From NCBI RefSeq assembly GCF_002257705.1, contig NZ_LSLK01000113.1, positions 62,001 through 126,000 on the forward strand: a stretch of DNA of 64,000 bases. Reading direction: 5' to 3'. The notes under the pieces were generated by a model. It was not told the DNA's origin. It saw only the letters and a program-made list of their open reading frames with translations, and searched no databases. Of this stretch, positions 52,408-61,656 are shown piece by piece. Each line of letters starts with the position of its first letter. Within the stretch, counting starts at the first letter, position 1. Origin of the DNA: Sporomusa silvacetica DSM 10669. GTDB taxonomy: Bacteria > Bacillota > Negativicutes > Sporomusales > Sporomusaceae. Position numbers and translations under genes: made by a program.

Positions 52408-53070
52408 TTAACTACAACTATCTTTCATTGCTACATGCTTAAGGTCAAAAGTCAATTGGCTAAACAACGAAGTCATATTTACCTGTGTTATGGCGATATC
52501 CTCAGGAGCAATAATTGGGAAAGAAGAAAAATTGACAATTCCTTTAATCCCGGCTTGAATCAATTGATCTGCAGTATTCTGGGCATGTGATGGTGGCACA
52601 GCTAGTATACCAATAGTTATTTTTCTGCTACATATAATATCTTTAATGTTGTCAATCGACTCTATTGTTAATCCTAAATTATGAACTGCCACCCCTTGAT
52701 TTTGCTTACCTAGATCAATAACAGCTACAATTTTAACTGCCTCAGGCCACAAACGCGGATAACACATAATGGGTACTACTGTCGGCATCTCCAAGCCAAC
52801 CAAAACTGTATTCCAGCTAGTATCATAGCCTAAAATTTCTTCGATTCGCCGGTAAAGGTAACCAGTTGCATACCCTACCCCTTTAGTACCAAATTCGCCA
52901 AAATATGCTAGGTCTTTTCTGATGAGATGTGGCGATATACCGGTTCGCCGGCCCAGCTCTTTGGAAATACAAATGGTTATACCCTCCTCCTGCATCAGCT
53001 TTAAAACACTGTGATATAAAACCATTCTTTGAATAGTAAGCCGGGATATATCTTGCCGCAATATAAGCAT
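52408..53070 (-). CDS. Rex-family redox repressor paralogue with altered NAD-binding loop
   Basis: 220 residues. The N-terminal winged helix is well kept (SKELGRRTGISPHLIRKDLA, then YFGEFGTKGVGY), so operator binding is likely. In Rex the Rossmann loop reads VGxGNLG; here it is VGLEMPT (91-97), losing both later glycines. The following KIVAVIDL strand and FSQLTFDLKH tail remain. It may not sense NADH, or may sense another ligand. GGAGGG precedes the ATG. It is preceded by leader RNA B2 with a terminator, an unusual arrangement for a repressor gene. Confidence 0.88.
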   Translation of the reverse strand: MLILRQDISRLTIQRMVLYHSVLKLMQEEGITICISKELGRRTGISPHLIRKDLAYFGEFGTKGVGYATGYLYRRIEEILGYDTSWNTVLVGLEMPTVVPIMCYPRLWPEAVKIVAVIDLGKQNQGVAVHNLGLTIESIDNIKDIICSRKITIGILAVPPSHAQNTADQLIQAGIKGIVNFSSFPIIAPEDIAITQVNMTSLFSQLTFDLKHVAMKDSCS

Positions 53071-53092
53071 TGTGTCCCTCCTATATAAATAA

Positions 53093-53369
53093 AGGCCAGA
53101 CGTCTCCTAATTGGGCAAGGAGGCGTCTGACCTTTAGCGTTAAACAATCCGGATAAAATCCATGTGGCAAAAAGAAAACTAATCCATGTGGCATTGGTAT
53201 TTATCGAGCTATACACTTCACTGCAGCTCCATAACCAAGCAGTAAGACATAACTATCCCGGATATTAATTTAAACGCTCCTTTCCAAAAGGGAGGCACAG
53301 TCGTTTCCCACTGCACCCATCGGTTGTCTATCATACCTCAATGGGTTTAGAATAAACCAACTCGGAGCT
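53093..53369 (-). ncRNA. Structured leader RNA family B, copy 2, upstream of the rex-like gene
   Basis: The minus strand at 53276-53369 matches copy 1: GCUCCGAG, GAGGUAUGAUAG, CCGAUGGG, GCAGUGGGAAACGACUGUGC, CUCCCUUUUGGAAAGGAGC. The hairpin bases differ but remain paired (GCAGU/ACUGU against CAUAGC/GCUAUG). A linker of about 140 bases with a GCCACATGGATT direct repeat leads to a 16-bp terminator (53093-53133) just before the rex-like start. Confidence 0.65.
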
Positions 53370-53405
53370 GTATGAAATTCAGCAGAATGCACGTAACTGA
53401 CAAAA

Positions 53406-53457
53406 GACCGTCTGAGCATACATTTACACACTTATGTGAATTGTTGCCCAGACGGTC
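53406..53457. terminator. Hairpin in the gap upstream of leader B2
   Basis: GACCGTCTG and CAGACGGTC arms, 34-base loop. The rest of 53460-53840 shows no gene; it probably holds the promoters of the divergent units. Confidence 0.4.
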
Positions 53458-53842
53458 GACATTTTCAAGAATTGCACTTCACGTGGTAAACTCCACTTAA
53501 CCGTCAGTAGTACAAATCACCTATTTAATTATGTTCATATTTTAACAAGCTTTTCTATAATCGTCAAGCCCTGACAAAATTTTTGCACCTTTATCGCCCT
53601 CGCCGGAAATCCAGACTCCTCCGCCATGCCTGTTAATTAAGTTTCCAGCAGGACATAGCCCTTACCATATAGAAAGTACCCATTTAACAAGTAATCCAGA
53701 CAAGCATTTTACCGAAATACAAATTCCCGTAAAATAAATTCTTGACTCTCCAGTTACTGGATGCTTTACAATCATACTTATTCTGAAGCAACCAGCTCGG
53801 GAAGAACTATCAAAATAATGGTTATTGCCAGGAGGATCTATA

Positions 53843-54250
53843 ATGGAAAAAGTCAAACCGTTTTTTTCTAATAATGATCAATTTGCCAAACATGTGGGTC
53901 TAGAGATAGTAGAAGCCAAGAAGGGTTATGCTCGGGTAAAAATGGTAATTCAGGCGCACCACTTGAATGGAGTCCAAACCGTACATGGTGGCGCAATTTT
54001 TACACTTGCCGATTTTTCCCTTGCAATAGCTTCGAATTCTCATGGTCGTATTGCCATGGGCGTTAATTGCACTATCTCGTATATGAAGGCCGTTAGTACC
54101 GGTACCTTGTTTGCTGAAGCGCAGGAAGTCTCACTGAATCATAAACTAGGTCATTACCTTGTAAATATTTATGATGAGCAACACGAACTAATAGCTGCAT
54201 TTCAGGGAATGGTATACCGAAAAGAGGCACAATTACCCTTCGAGGGTTAA
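53843..54250 (+). CDS. PaaI-type hotdog-fold thioesterase
   Basis: 135 residues from the ATG at 53843 with CAGGAGGA upstream. The motif LNGVQTVHGGAIFTLADFSLAIASNS is the catalytic helix region of PaaI/YbgC-like thioesterases (HGG plus Asp). They hydrolyse hydroxyphenylacetyl-CoA or similar acyl-CoA. It fits aromatic-acid metabolism but is not next to the MopB loci. Confidence 0.92.
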   Translation: MEKVKPFFSNNDQFAKHVGLEIVEAKKGYARVKMVIQAHHLNGVQTVHGGAIFTLADFSLAIASNSHGRIAMGVNCTISYMKAVSTGTLFAEAQEVSLNHKLGHYLVNIYDEQHELIAAFQGMVYRKEAQLPFEG

Positions 54251-54256
54251 TTTTTT

Positions 54257-54297
54257 GAAAAATCCTGCAGGATTTCGGAAAGCTGCAGGATTTTTTT
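54257..54297 (+). terminator. Terminator after the thioesterase gene
   Basis: AAAAATCCTGCAG with its complement, followed by TTTTTTTATT. Confidence 0.85.
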
Positions 54298-54350
54298 ATT
54301 TGGCTAAGGAATAGTATATTACTTTTCAAAATTGTGGCATTGGTTTAATA

Positions 54351-54403
54351 CGACAGAAGCCTTAGTCGTTCAATCCAGGGAAAGTTAACCTTTCCATCTG
54401 GAC
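54351..54403 (+). repeat. Modular intergenic repeat R1, copy 9 (modules C-D only)
   Basis: Starts CGACAGAAGCCTTAGTCGTT and ends in module D, 29 bases before the AIM24 start codon, so it is in the 5' UTR or promoter of that gene. Confidence 0.8.
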
Positions 54404-54431
54404 AAAAAAATAAATTAGAGGTGATACTGAG

Positions 54432-55274
54432 ATGAGTGGAAATAGCGCTGATGAGATTGAGTACAAAATTTTTGGCTCAGAAATGCAGTTTGTGGAAGTA
54501 GAACTTGATCCTGGCGAAAGTGTGATTGCCGAAGCGGGAGCCATGATGTACAAAGATAGCACCATTGATATGGATACCATATTTGGTGATGGCTCAGTAA
54601 AAAGCAGTCAGGGTGGCTTCTTTGATAAACTGGTTGGCGCCGGTAAGCGCTTAATTACCGGTGAAAGTTTGTTTATGACAGTATTCACCAATAAAGGTCA
54701 TAACAAGGGAAAGGCCGCTTTTGGTGCACCATATCCTGGAAATATAATTCCTGTTCACCTGCCGGAAATCGGTGGCACAATTATCTGCCAAAAAGACAGC
54801 TTTTTATGTGCAGCCAAAGGAGTTTCTGTCGGTATTTATCTGCAACGCAAAATTATGACTGGCCTGTTTGGCGGCGAAGGCTTCATTATGCAAAAACTTG
54901 AAGGTGATGGCCTAGCCTTTATGCATGCTGGCGGAACCATCGTAGAGCGCCAACTCCAACCTGGCGAGGCCCTACATGTTGACACCGGCTGCGTGGTGGC
55001 TTTTGAACCTAGTGTGCAATTTGAAATACAACAGGCTGGCAATGTTAAAACCGCTTTATTTGGCGGTGAGGGCTTATTCTTTGCAGTCTTGAGTGGACCA
55101 GGTAAGATATGGCTGCAGTCCTTGCCTTTCTCCCGCTTAGCTGGCAGAATGCTGGCTGCAGCACCGAAACAAGGCGGTTCAAAAGAAGAAGGCAGCATCC
55201 TGGGAAAAACGGTTTTAGGCGGAACTGTACTGGGCGGCCTGGGAGGCTTCCTGGGCGGCGACGACAACGACTAA
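54432..55274 (+). CDS. AIM24/TIGR00266 family protein
   Basis: 280 residues. Beta-rich with the family features FVEVELDPGESVIAEAGAMM, LFMTVFTNKG, GVSVGIYLQRKI and paired FGGEG stretches. It ends in a Gly-rich tail (TVLGGTVLGGLGGFLGG). AGAGGTGA precedes the ATG. Bacterial members are linked by domain fusions to membrane or stress functions, but no biochemical role is established. Confidence 0.93.
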   Translation: MSGNSADEIEYKIFGSEMQFVEVELDPGESVIAEAGAMMYKDSTIDMDTIFGDGSVKSSQGGFFDKLVGAGKRLITGESLFMTVFTNKGHNKGKAAFGAPYPGNIIPVHLPEIGGTIICQKDSFLCAAKGVSVGIYLQRKIMTGLFGGEGFIMQKLEGDGLAFMHAGGTIVERQLQPGEALHVDTGCVVAFEPSVQFEIQQAGNVKTALFGGEGLFFAVLSGPGKIWLQSLPFSRLAGRMLAAAPKQGGSKEEGSILGKTVLGGTVLGGLGGFLGGDDND

Positions 55275-55296
55275 TTTCCGATGGTTTGGTTCAAAG

Positions 55297-55334
55297 AGGA
55301 ATCGCTGGGGGCGATTCCTCCTTTGATTTTTTTA
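55297..55334 (+). terminator. Terminator after the AIM24 gene
   Basis: GGAATCG-CTGGGGG-CGATTCC hairpin, then TCCTTTGATTTTTTTAT. Confidence 0.75.
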
Positions 55335-55352
55335 TAGAAGGATTTGACGCTT

Positions 55353-57476
55353 ATGAAATACTTAGATATTCGAATGTCCTATAAAATACTCTTAGTTATT
55401 GTAGTTATGGCCTTTTTCCTTGGCATAGTAGGCCTTTCCGGATTTGTCGCGATTAAAGAACTCTCCCGCAATATGGAGATTATGTATAATAAACGGGTTA
55501 TTTCCTTGGAAATGCTGGGACATTGCCGAATTCTTAGCAAAAATATTGAGTTAACTATGCTAAATATAATTACAAATAGGACAGATAGCCCTGAGCGCAG
55601 CTATAGTAAAGATGCAGTTATACAAAACCTAGAGGAAATTGATCGGTTGCTTGTCGAATTGCAGGATAATTCCCTGGATGCGCAGGAACAAGCTTCCATT
55701 GATCAACTATTGGTACAAAACTATATTTATCACAATAGCCTAAGTACTGTCCTTCGACTGATCAATGCTGGGGATTTTGTTCTGGCCTCCAGCTATTACG
55801 AAGAAAATGCCAAAGGTTACGCAGAACACATAGATCGTACCCTTTGGCAAATGATGAGCCAGAATCAGTTTTTGGCCGACAAGCAAAACATAGATGGCCA
55901 GCAGTTAGTGAACCGGTTTTCTAATGGCATTCTACTTCTTTCCATTGTTTTTGGTTTTATAGCCATTCTTGCAGGAATACGATTTACGAAAATGATTACA
56001 CATCCGATTAATGAGATGGTACGCCAGGTTGAACAGGTTGCCTCTGGAAATGTAACTGCGTTAAGCGATTATGTCCCAATAGATACTACTGATGAAATCG
56101 GACGGCTATCCCGTAGCTTTTACCATATGGCAAACACGTTAAAAGCTTATATACAAGAAATTATCACGGTAAATGAGCAACTCTGGGAAGTTGCCTATCA
56201 GGACGCATTGACTGGCCTGCCTAATCGCCGGTATTTTGTAGAACGGTTAAATAAACTCTTTTCAGAAAAAACAACACAGCACCTAGCACTCTTATATATT
56301 GATTTAGATCGTTTCAAATATATCAACGATACCTTGGGGCATCATGTCGGTGACCAGATATTAGCTGCTGTTGCCGAACGGATGGCTGCCTGTTTGCCTG
56401 ACATAGATACCCTAGCCAGATTAGGTGGAGATGAATTTATCTTATTATGCCAAAATGTTACGAATGAACAGCAGGCTGCTACGCTGGCCGCGCAGGTCAT
56501 CGCTGTATTTGAGCAGCCCTTCTCAGCCCAAACTAACACCTTTCATATTACCTGCAGCATAGGCATTAGTTTATATCCGCAGGACGGCAAAGACATGGAC
56601 TCCATTTTGCGGGCCGCCGATACAGCTATGTATGCCGCCAAGCAACGCGGCAACAATAGTTTTCAGTACTACACAAGCAAAATGCAACAAAAAGTTCTTC
56701 GCCGGATGGAGCTTGAAAACATTATCCATCAAACCATCGAAAAGGAAGGCTTTCAAGTTTATTATCAGCCCCGGGTTAATATTAGTTCCGGCCAAATTGT
56801 AGGAATGGAGGCACTGCTGCGTCTACCTTATAACGGCGGTTTTATTTCGCCGGCTGAATTTATTCCAGTTGCTGAAGAAACAGGACTTATTCTTTCTTTA
56901 GGAGCGTGGGTCTTGCGGACTGCCTGTAAACAAAATAAGCAATGGCAGTTAGCTGGCTATCCGCCGCTGCGTGTTTCCGTCAACCTCTCTCCCAACCAAT
57001 TTAACCAGAAAGATTTGCTGCTTCAAATCAAAAGAATCCTTACAGAAACCAAACTTCCCGCTTGTTGGCTAGAATTTGAAATTACCGAAGGGGCCTTTAT
57101 GAACAAAGCGGCGGCAACACTGAAGGCATTTGCAGATATAAAAAGTCTGGGAATCCATATATCAATTGATGATTTTGGAACCGGCTATTCTTCTTTAAGC
57201 TATTTGAAACGCTTTGATATTGACTGTTTAAAAATAGATAAATCCTTCGTGGATGAAATTGGCCAGGATTCCAAAGACTCCAGTATTGCCCACACAATTA
57301 TTAGTATGGGCAAAAGCCTGCATATGATGATTGTAGCCGAGGGTGTCGAAAAGCAGGAGCAATTGGATTTTCTACAAAAACACAATTGCGATCAAATACA
57401 GGGATATATTTTTTCCCGGCCTCTGCCGCCCACCGAATTTGAAAAGCTATTGCAAAAACAGGTTCGCTTCGCTTAG
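55353..57476 (+). CDS. Membrane GGDEF-EAL protein with four-helix sensor and HAMP
   Basis: 707 residues from the ATG at 55353 (AAGGA upstream). Membrane helices near 10-32 and 193-212 bracket a helical extracytoplasmic sensor; HAMP follows to about 270. GGDEF is intact (358-362) but no RxxD inhibitory site is seen before it. The EAL domain has EALLR (486-490), DDFGTGYSSL and KIDKSFVDE, so both diguanylate cyclase and phosphodiesterase activities are possible. It is the only c-di-GMP enzyme in the window. Confidence 0.95.
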   Translation: MKYLDIRMSYKILLVIVVMAFFLGIVGLSGFVAIKELSRNMEIMYNKRVISLEMLGHCRILSKNIELTMLNIITNRTDSPERSYSKDAVIQNLEEIDRLLVELQDNSLDAQEQASIDQLLVQNYIYHNSLSTVLRLINAGDFVLASSYYEENAKGYAEHIDRTLWQMMSQNQFLADKQNIDGQQLVNRFSNGILLLSIVFGFIAILAGIRFTKMITHPINEMVRQVEQVASGNVTALSDYVPIDTTDEIGRLSRSFYHMANTLKAYIQEIITVNEQLWEVAYQDALTGLPNRRYFVERLNKLFSEKTTQHLALLYIDLDRFKYINDTLGHHVGDQILAAVAERMAACLPDIDTLARLGGDEFILLCQNVTNEQQAATLAAQVIAVFEQPFSAQTNTFHITCSIGISLYPQDGKDMDSILRAADTAMYAAKQRGNNSFQYYTSKMQQKVLRRMELENIIHQTIEKEGFQVYYQPRVNISSGQIVGMEALLRLPYNGGFISPAEFIPVAEETGLILSLGAWVLRTACKQNKQWQLAGYPPLRVSVNLSPNQFNQKDLLLQIKRILTETKLPACWLEFEITEGAFMNKAAATLKAFADIKSLGIHISIDDFGTGYSSLSYLKRFDIDCLKIDKSFVDEIGQDSKDSSIAHTIISMGKSLHMMIVAEGVEKQEQLDFLQKHNCDQIQGYIFSRPLPPTEFEKLLQKQVRFA

Positions 57477-57522
57477 AAAAAACCTCCTGTGGATACCCAA
57501 CCGGGTATCCACAGGAGGTTTT
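57477..57522. terminator. Bidirectional terminator between GGDEF-EAL gene and kdpE
   Basis: AAAACCTCCTGTGGATACCC with its perfect complement, T-run on both sides. Confidence 0.85.
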
Positions 57523-57551
57523 TATATATAATTAAACACCACTATAAGGAT

Positions 57552-58232
57552 TCAATGATCCATTAACCGATAGCCAACACCTGATTCAGTAATGATATAC
57601 TTTGGCCTGATAGGATTATCCTCAATTTTACGCCGCAATTGATTAATATACACCCTAATATAATGGTTATCATCGCAATAATTGTTTCCCCATACGGCTG
57701 TAAATAACTGCCGGTGGGTTATCACTTTCCCCACATTCTGTGCTAAGACTTTCATAATTTCATATTCAGTCGGTGTCAGCTTTACTTCCTTACCGCCTAC
57801 AAGGATGTGTCTCTTGGCAAGATCAACCGTTAACTCACCACATACTACTACAGGTTTATCATCAACACGTGTCGTTCTTCTAATAAATACTCTTATTCGA
57901 GCCATAAGCTCTTCAACCCCAAAAGGTTTAGTAACATAATCATCGGCACCTGCGTCAAGCGCTTCAACTTTTTCTTTTTCCTGCTCACGTGCCGTAAGGA
58001 CAATAATCGGCACCTGTGACCATTCGCGAATTTGGTTAATTACCTTTTTGCCATCCATATCAGGCAACCCCAAATCCAGCAAAATAATATCAGGCTTAAA
58101 TATTACAGCACGTTGAATGGCTTCCTGTCCATTTGTGGCTTCATCCGTATCATAACCACCAACTCTAAGAGAAACCTTTAAAAATTTTCTAATCTGTGGT
58201 TCATCATCAACGACTAAAATTTTAATGCCCAT
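57552..58232 (-). CDS. kdpE: Response regulator KdpE
   Basis: 226 residues. Receiver domain with the phosphorylated Asp in IILLDLGLPDMDGK, conserved VLTARE and the Lys in YVTKPFG. OmpR-type winged helix ends in YIRVYINQLRRKIEDNPIRPKYI. It activates the kdpFABC K+ pump genes. The start overlaps kdpD by 11 bases. Confidence 0.96.
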   Translation of the reverse strand: MGIKILVVDDEPQIRKFLKVSLRVGGYDTDEATNGQEAIQRAVIFKPDIILLDLGLPDMDGKKVINQIREWSQVPIIVLTAREQEKEKVEALDAGADDYVTKPFGVEELMARIRVFIRRTTRVDDKPVVVCGELTVDLAKRHILVGGKEVKLTPTEYEIMKVLAQNVGKVITHRQLFTAVWGNNYCDDNHYIRVYINQLRRKIEDNPIRPKYIITESGVGYRLMDH

Positions 58233-60966
58233 TAAAAATACCGCCTTCCTGATCCATCAGCATTTTATCCTGTTCATGAAGTGGAATATAGAAATGAATA
58301 ATCGCACCTTTGTCTTTGCGGTTTTCAGACCAAATTTTCCCGTTATGTGCTTCTATAATAGTTCGGCAAATCGATAATCCTAAGCCGATACCGTTAATGT
58401 TGCTCTCAATTTGTTTTGCCCGATAAAACTTATCAAAAATATGTGATAAATCGGCGGTCGGTATACCAATCCCCCTATCAGCAATGGAAACCTGAACTCT
58501 GTTTTTATCTGTTACTATTGATATTTCCACCGGACTGTTGGAGGGTGAATATTTTAAAGCATTGTCAATCAAATTTACCATAACCTGTTCTAATAACCGG
58601 CTATCACCACGCACAATGGGAACATCAGATGGAATATTGAATTGGATTGGCCGTTCTTTTATCTGATCCTCAACCTGCCGCAGGGCTACACCGATAATAT
58701 CCTGCAAGTCACACCAATCATTTTTCAGTTGGAAAGTTCCTCCCTCTAACCTTGCAGTATCTAATAAGTTTGCCACGACCCGCACCATTCGTTTTCCTCC
58801 GTCGATTATGTTATCCCATAACTCATTTTTTTCTTCATAAGAACAATGCTGGGCCGCATCTCTAAGCGTTAACGCTGACCCGATAATAGATGACAACGGG
58901 GTTCGCAGTTCATGCGAGACTGAATTAAACAAAGTGCTCTTAAGTTTATCAGATTCCAGCAGCAAAGCTGCTTCACGGGCTTTTTCTGTCAATTGTACTC
59001 TCTCAATGGCAATTGCCGCTAAACCGGCCCAAGCTTCCATGAGGCGGCGTTGCTCGGGAGTAATAAGTTTTTCGATAATTTTTATCCCCAACACTCCGAC
59101 AATACGTTCCTGTGTAAACAGTGGTAAATATAGATATTCAGCACTTGGCAGAGTGTCGGCAGAGTGTCCGGCAGCTTCGCAGTGCGCAAATACCCAAGCT
59201 GCCACAGCCGCTTCTGCGCTGTTTTCAATCAGATGGTTTGTATATTGTTCCACTGCAACGCCTGCCTCATGTTCCGCGCATACCATAAGTTGATTATGCT
59301 CATCAGGCAATAATACCATGACTCGACGTCCCAAGGTGTCTGCCGCCTGAATGGCAAAACTGCGCGTAATAGTCTCCAAATCGACTACCGCAGCAATCTC
59401 TTTACTAAAACTATATAATGAACGGATACTGCGTTCCCGTTGGCGTGCCAGAGCGGCCTCTTCTCTTAAAAATTCAGTACGTCCGCCAATAACAAAAGCA
59501 ACAATCAAAAACGTGATAAAACTCCAAATATAACGCAAATCATAGACAGTAAAGGTAAGTATTGGCGGAATAAACAAAAAATCAAATAGAATCATACTGC
59601 TAACGGCCGTAAAATAAGAAGGCCAGCGCCCCCACCAAAATGCACTTAACGTTACGGGCAGTTGATAAAGCAGGGCAATATTGATAATTTCTATCAAGTC
59701 TTTAAAAAACCAGCCGAAACCACTAATAGCCATTGTCATGCCAAAGCTCATCAGATAATATTGCCATTTTCCATGAACAGATGCTCCTTCTGTATTGATG
59801 TGTGTATTTCGATTCTGCTGTTCTTTTTGCGCTTGAATAACGTATACATTAATTCCGCCGCTATATCGGATCAGCTTATTGACGACCGATTCGTGCACTA
59901 GGTCCCGTAAGCGACTATGTTGAGGCTTGCCGATCACAATGGCTGTAACATTATTGTTTCTGGCAACGTCTAACAGTTCATGCAACAAATCTCGACCTGC
60001 TATACTGATTGTTTTGGCACCAAGCTCTTCAGCTAAGCGCATGTTGCGTGCCACGCGATCGCGCTGGCATTCCTTTTCCTTTTGAGAAAACCTATCATTG
60101 GTTTCAATATGAACTGCCAGCCATTCGGCCTGCAGACCAGCGGCCAGCCTACAGGCTGCTCGAATAAGCTGAGCAGAAAAAGGACTAGCGCCAACACATA
60201 CCATAACCTTGCCCGAAGCCGGCCAAGGTCCATCAATCTTGTGTTCGCGCATATATTCACTCAAATCACTGTCTACTCTCCTGGCCATAAACCGCAAGGC
60301 CATTTCGCGCAACGCATTAATATTGCCTTGCCGGAAAAAATTTTGTAGCGCTTGTTCTGCCTGTCCGGCAACATACACCTTACCTTCCTGCAAACGCTTA
60401 ATTAAGTCTTGCGGCGATATATCAATTAATTGGACATTATCCGCCTGTTCCACAACATAATCAGGAACCGTTTCCCGAACAATAATACCGGTAATTTGGG
60501 CAACGACATCATTCAGACTTTCGATATGCTGAATGTTAAGAGTCGTATACACATTGATACCGGCCTTCAAAATTTCCTCAACATCCTGAAATCTACGCAC
60601 ATGGCGTGACCCCTGGACGTTGGTATGTGCCAATTCATCAACCAAAACAATATCAGGCCTCCGAACAAGAATAGCATCAATATCCATTTCCTGCATTGTC
60701 TTGCCTCGATAGGTAATCATCGTAGGCAAGATGACAGGCAACCCGGAAACCAAGCCTTCTGTCTCCTTCCTGCCATGGGTCTCCACCCAGCCGATGACAA
60801 TATCGATCCCCTCACGCAAACGTTCATGGGCAGTCTCCAACATGTTGTAGGTTTTTCCCACACCAGCCGAAGCGCCTAACAATACAGTCAGCTTTCCCAT
60901 TTCGCTTCTTGATATTTTTTGCAGAAGCGTATCAGGATCAGCACGATTCTCCTGTTTCATATACAT
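58222..60966 (-). CDS. kdpD: Sensor kinase KdpD (full length)
   Basis: 914 residues from the ATG at 60964-60966, with GGAGG 8 bases upstream. Order: KdpD N-domain with Walker A GASAGVGKT (31-39), universal-stress-protein-like domain, four membrane segments (ALLYQLPVTLSAFWWGRWPS region), GAF, and the phospho-His in SVSHELRTPLSS (about residue 685). The catalytic domain follows (NALKYSP, DRGIGIP, GLGLSICR). It senses K+ limitation. The pump genes kdpFABC are not in the window and may lie beyond base 64000. Confidence 0.96.
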   Translation of the reverse strand: MYMKQENRADPDTLLQKISRSEMGKLTVLLGASAGVGKTYNMLETAHERLREGIDIVIGWVETHGRKETEGLVSGLPVILPTMITYRGKTMQEMDIDAILVRRPDIVLVDELAHTNVQGSRHVRRFQDVEEILKAGINVYTTLNIQHIESLNDVVAQITGIIVRETVPDYVVEQADNVQLIDISPQDLIKRLQEGKVYVAGQAEQALQNFFRQGNINALREMALRFMARRVDSDLSEYMREHKIDGPWPASGKVMVCVGASPFSAQLIRAACRLAAGLQAEWLAVHIETNDRFSQKEKECQRDRVARNMRLAEELGAKTISIAGRDLLHELLDVARNNNVTAIVIGKPQHSRLRDLVHESVVNKLIRYSGGINVYVIQAQKEQQNRNTHINTEGASVHGKWQYYLMSFGMTMAISGFGWFFKDLIEIINIALLYQLPVTLSAFWWGRWPSYFTAVSSMILFDFLFIPPILTFTVYDLRYIWSFITFLIVAFVIGGRTEFLREEAALARQRERSIRSLYSFSKEIAAVVDLETITRSFAIQAADTLGRRVMVLLPDEHNQLMVCAEHEAGVAVEQYTNHLIENSAEAAVAAWVFAHCEAAGHSADTLPSAEYLYLPLFTQERIVGVLGIKIIEKLITPEQRRLMEAWAGLAAIAIERVQLTEKAREAALLLESDKLKSTLFNSVSHELRTPLSSIIGSALTLRDAAQHCSYEEKNELWDNIIDGGKRMVRVVANLLDTARLEGGTFQLKNDWCDLQDIIGVALRQVEDQIKERPIQFNIPSDVPIVRGDSRLLEQVMVNLIDNALKYSPSNSPVEISIVTDKNRVQVSIADRGIGIPTADLSHIFDKFYRAKQIESNINGIGLGLSICRTIIEAHNGKIWSENRKDKGAIIHFYIPLHEQDKMLMDQEGGIFNGH

Positions 60967-61107
60967 ATAATTTTCCTCCAGTAGTTGCAACTTACAGTGT
61001 TAGTATAGCTCTTGCCTCTGTCAAAAAGGTGTCTAAGATTCTAAACTACCTGTAAAGATATTGTCAAAATGAACAAAAAAATCATAAGAAAAACCGCTAA
61101 CACGGTC

Positions 61108-61398
61108 CTTTGTCTTAAGTTGAGTCAATGGAATACAAGGTGAGGGGTTTTACTTTTGGCATTGCCCCAAAAGTAACAAAAGGTCTAGGCCCTAAGCCTC
61201 CAAAAGCTGAAAAGCCGGGCGATATTCCTAAAATCCGTAAACTCGCTACGCTCAAACAGTACGGATTTTTTAACGGAATACCGTCCGGCTTTTCTCCTGC
61301 GGAACGCTTTTTCCGGCAAAGGCCGGGGGATTACGGGAGTTACGAGGGTTGCCGAGGTACCATCTTATGGGGGCACAATTTCTTTAAGACAAAGGGGT
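61108..61398. mobile_element. MITE-like element with 12-13-bp inverted ends
   Basis: CCTTTGTCTTAAG at 61108-61120 and CTTTAAGACAAAGG near 61383-61396 are inverted copies. Between them lies a nested inverted repeat: AAAAGCCGGGCGATATTCC pairs with the stretch ending near 61301, enclosing AAAATCCGTA/TACGGATTTT. A 99-codon frame inside (61128-61427) has low coding character and no good ribosome-binding site. Confidence 0.45.
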
Positions 61399-61477
61399 GG
61401 CGGTACTATCTTAGGGGTTTTAGTTAACAAGACATTACCACCGTCTCTTTGCTCAAGCCGGGCGTAAACAGTGCGGA

Positions 61478-61551
61478 GGCACAGGCGACCGTTATGCATA
61501 AGCGGAGGTTAAGCGCCAGCGGCGAAGCGTTGTATGACGGCCGCCTGTGCC
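61478..61551. repeat. Cruciform repeat R2, copy 2
   Basis: Perfect outer arms GGCACAGGCG/CGCCTGTGCC. The interior (GCGGAGGTTAAGCGCCAGC...) aligns with 24450-24523. Confidence 0.55.
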
Positions 61552-61656
61552 GGGTTTGGTACTTGACACCCCCTTGTTTTATAAGGCCTCCGCGACTCTC
61601 AAAACTTATACTTTCTTTTATATACAAGCAAAGATACAAATCATCCCAATCCGATA

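Noticed and set aside
53210..53460. Canonical Rex operator upstream of the rex-like gene
   Set aside because: Only half-site-like stretches (such as TTATGTGAATTG) are seen; the TTGTGAA-N-TTCACAA palindrome is not present.
54836..55267. Minus-strand 143-codon frame
   Set aside because: Antisense to the Gly-rich end of the AIM24 gene; its Pro/Ser richness is the mirror of that composition.
61128..61427. 99-codon plus-strand frame as a gene
   Set aside because: It lies within a nested inverted-repeat element, lacks a convincing ribosome-binding site and has repeat-like composition.
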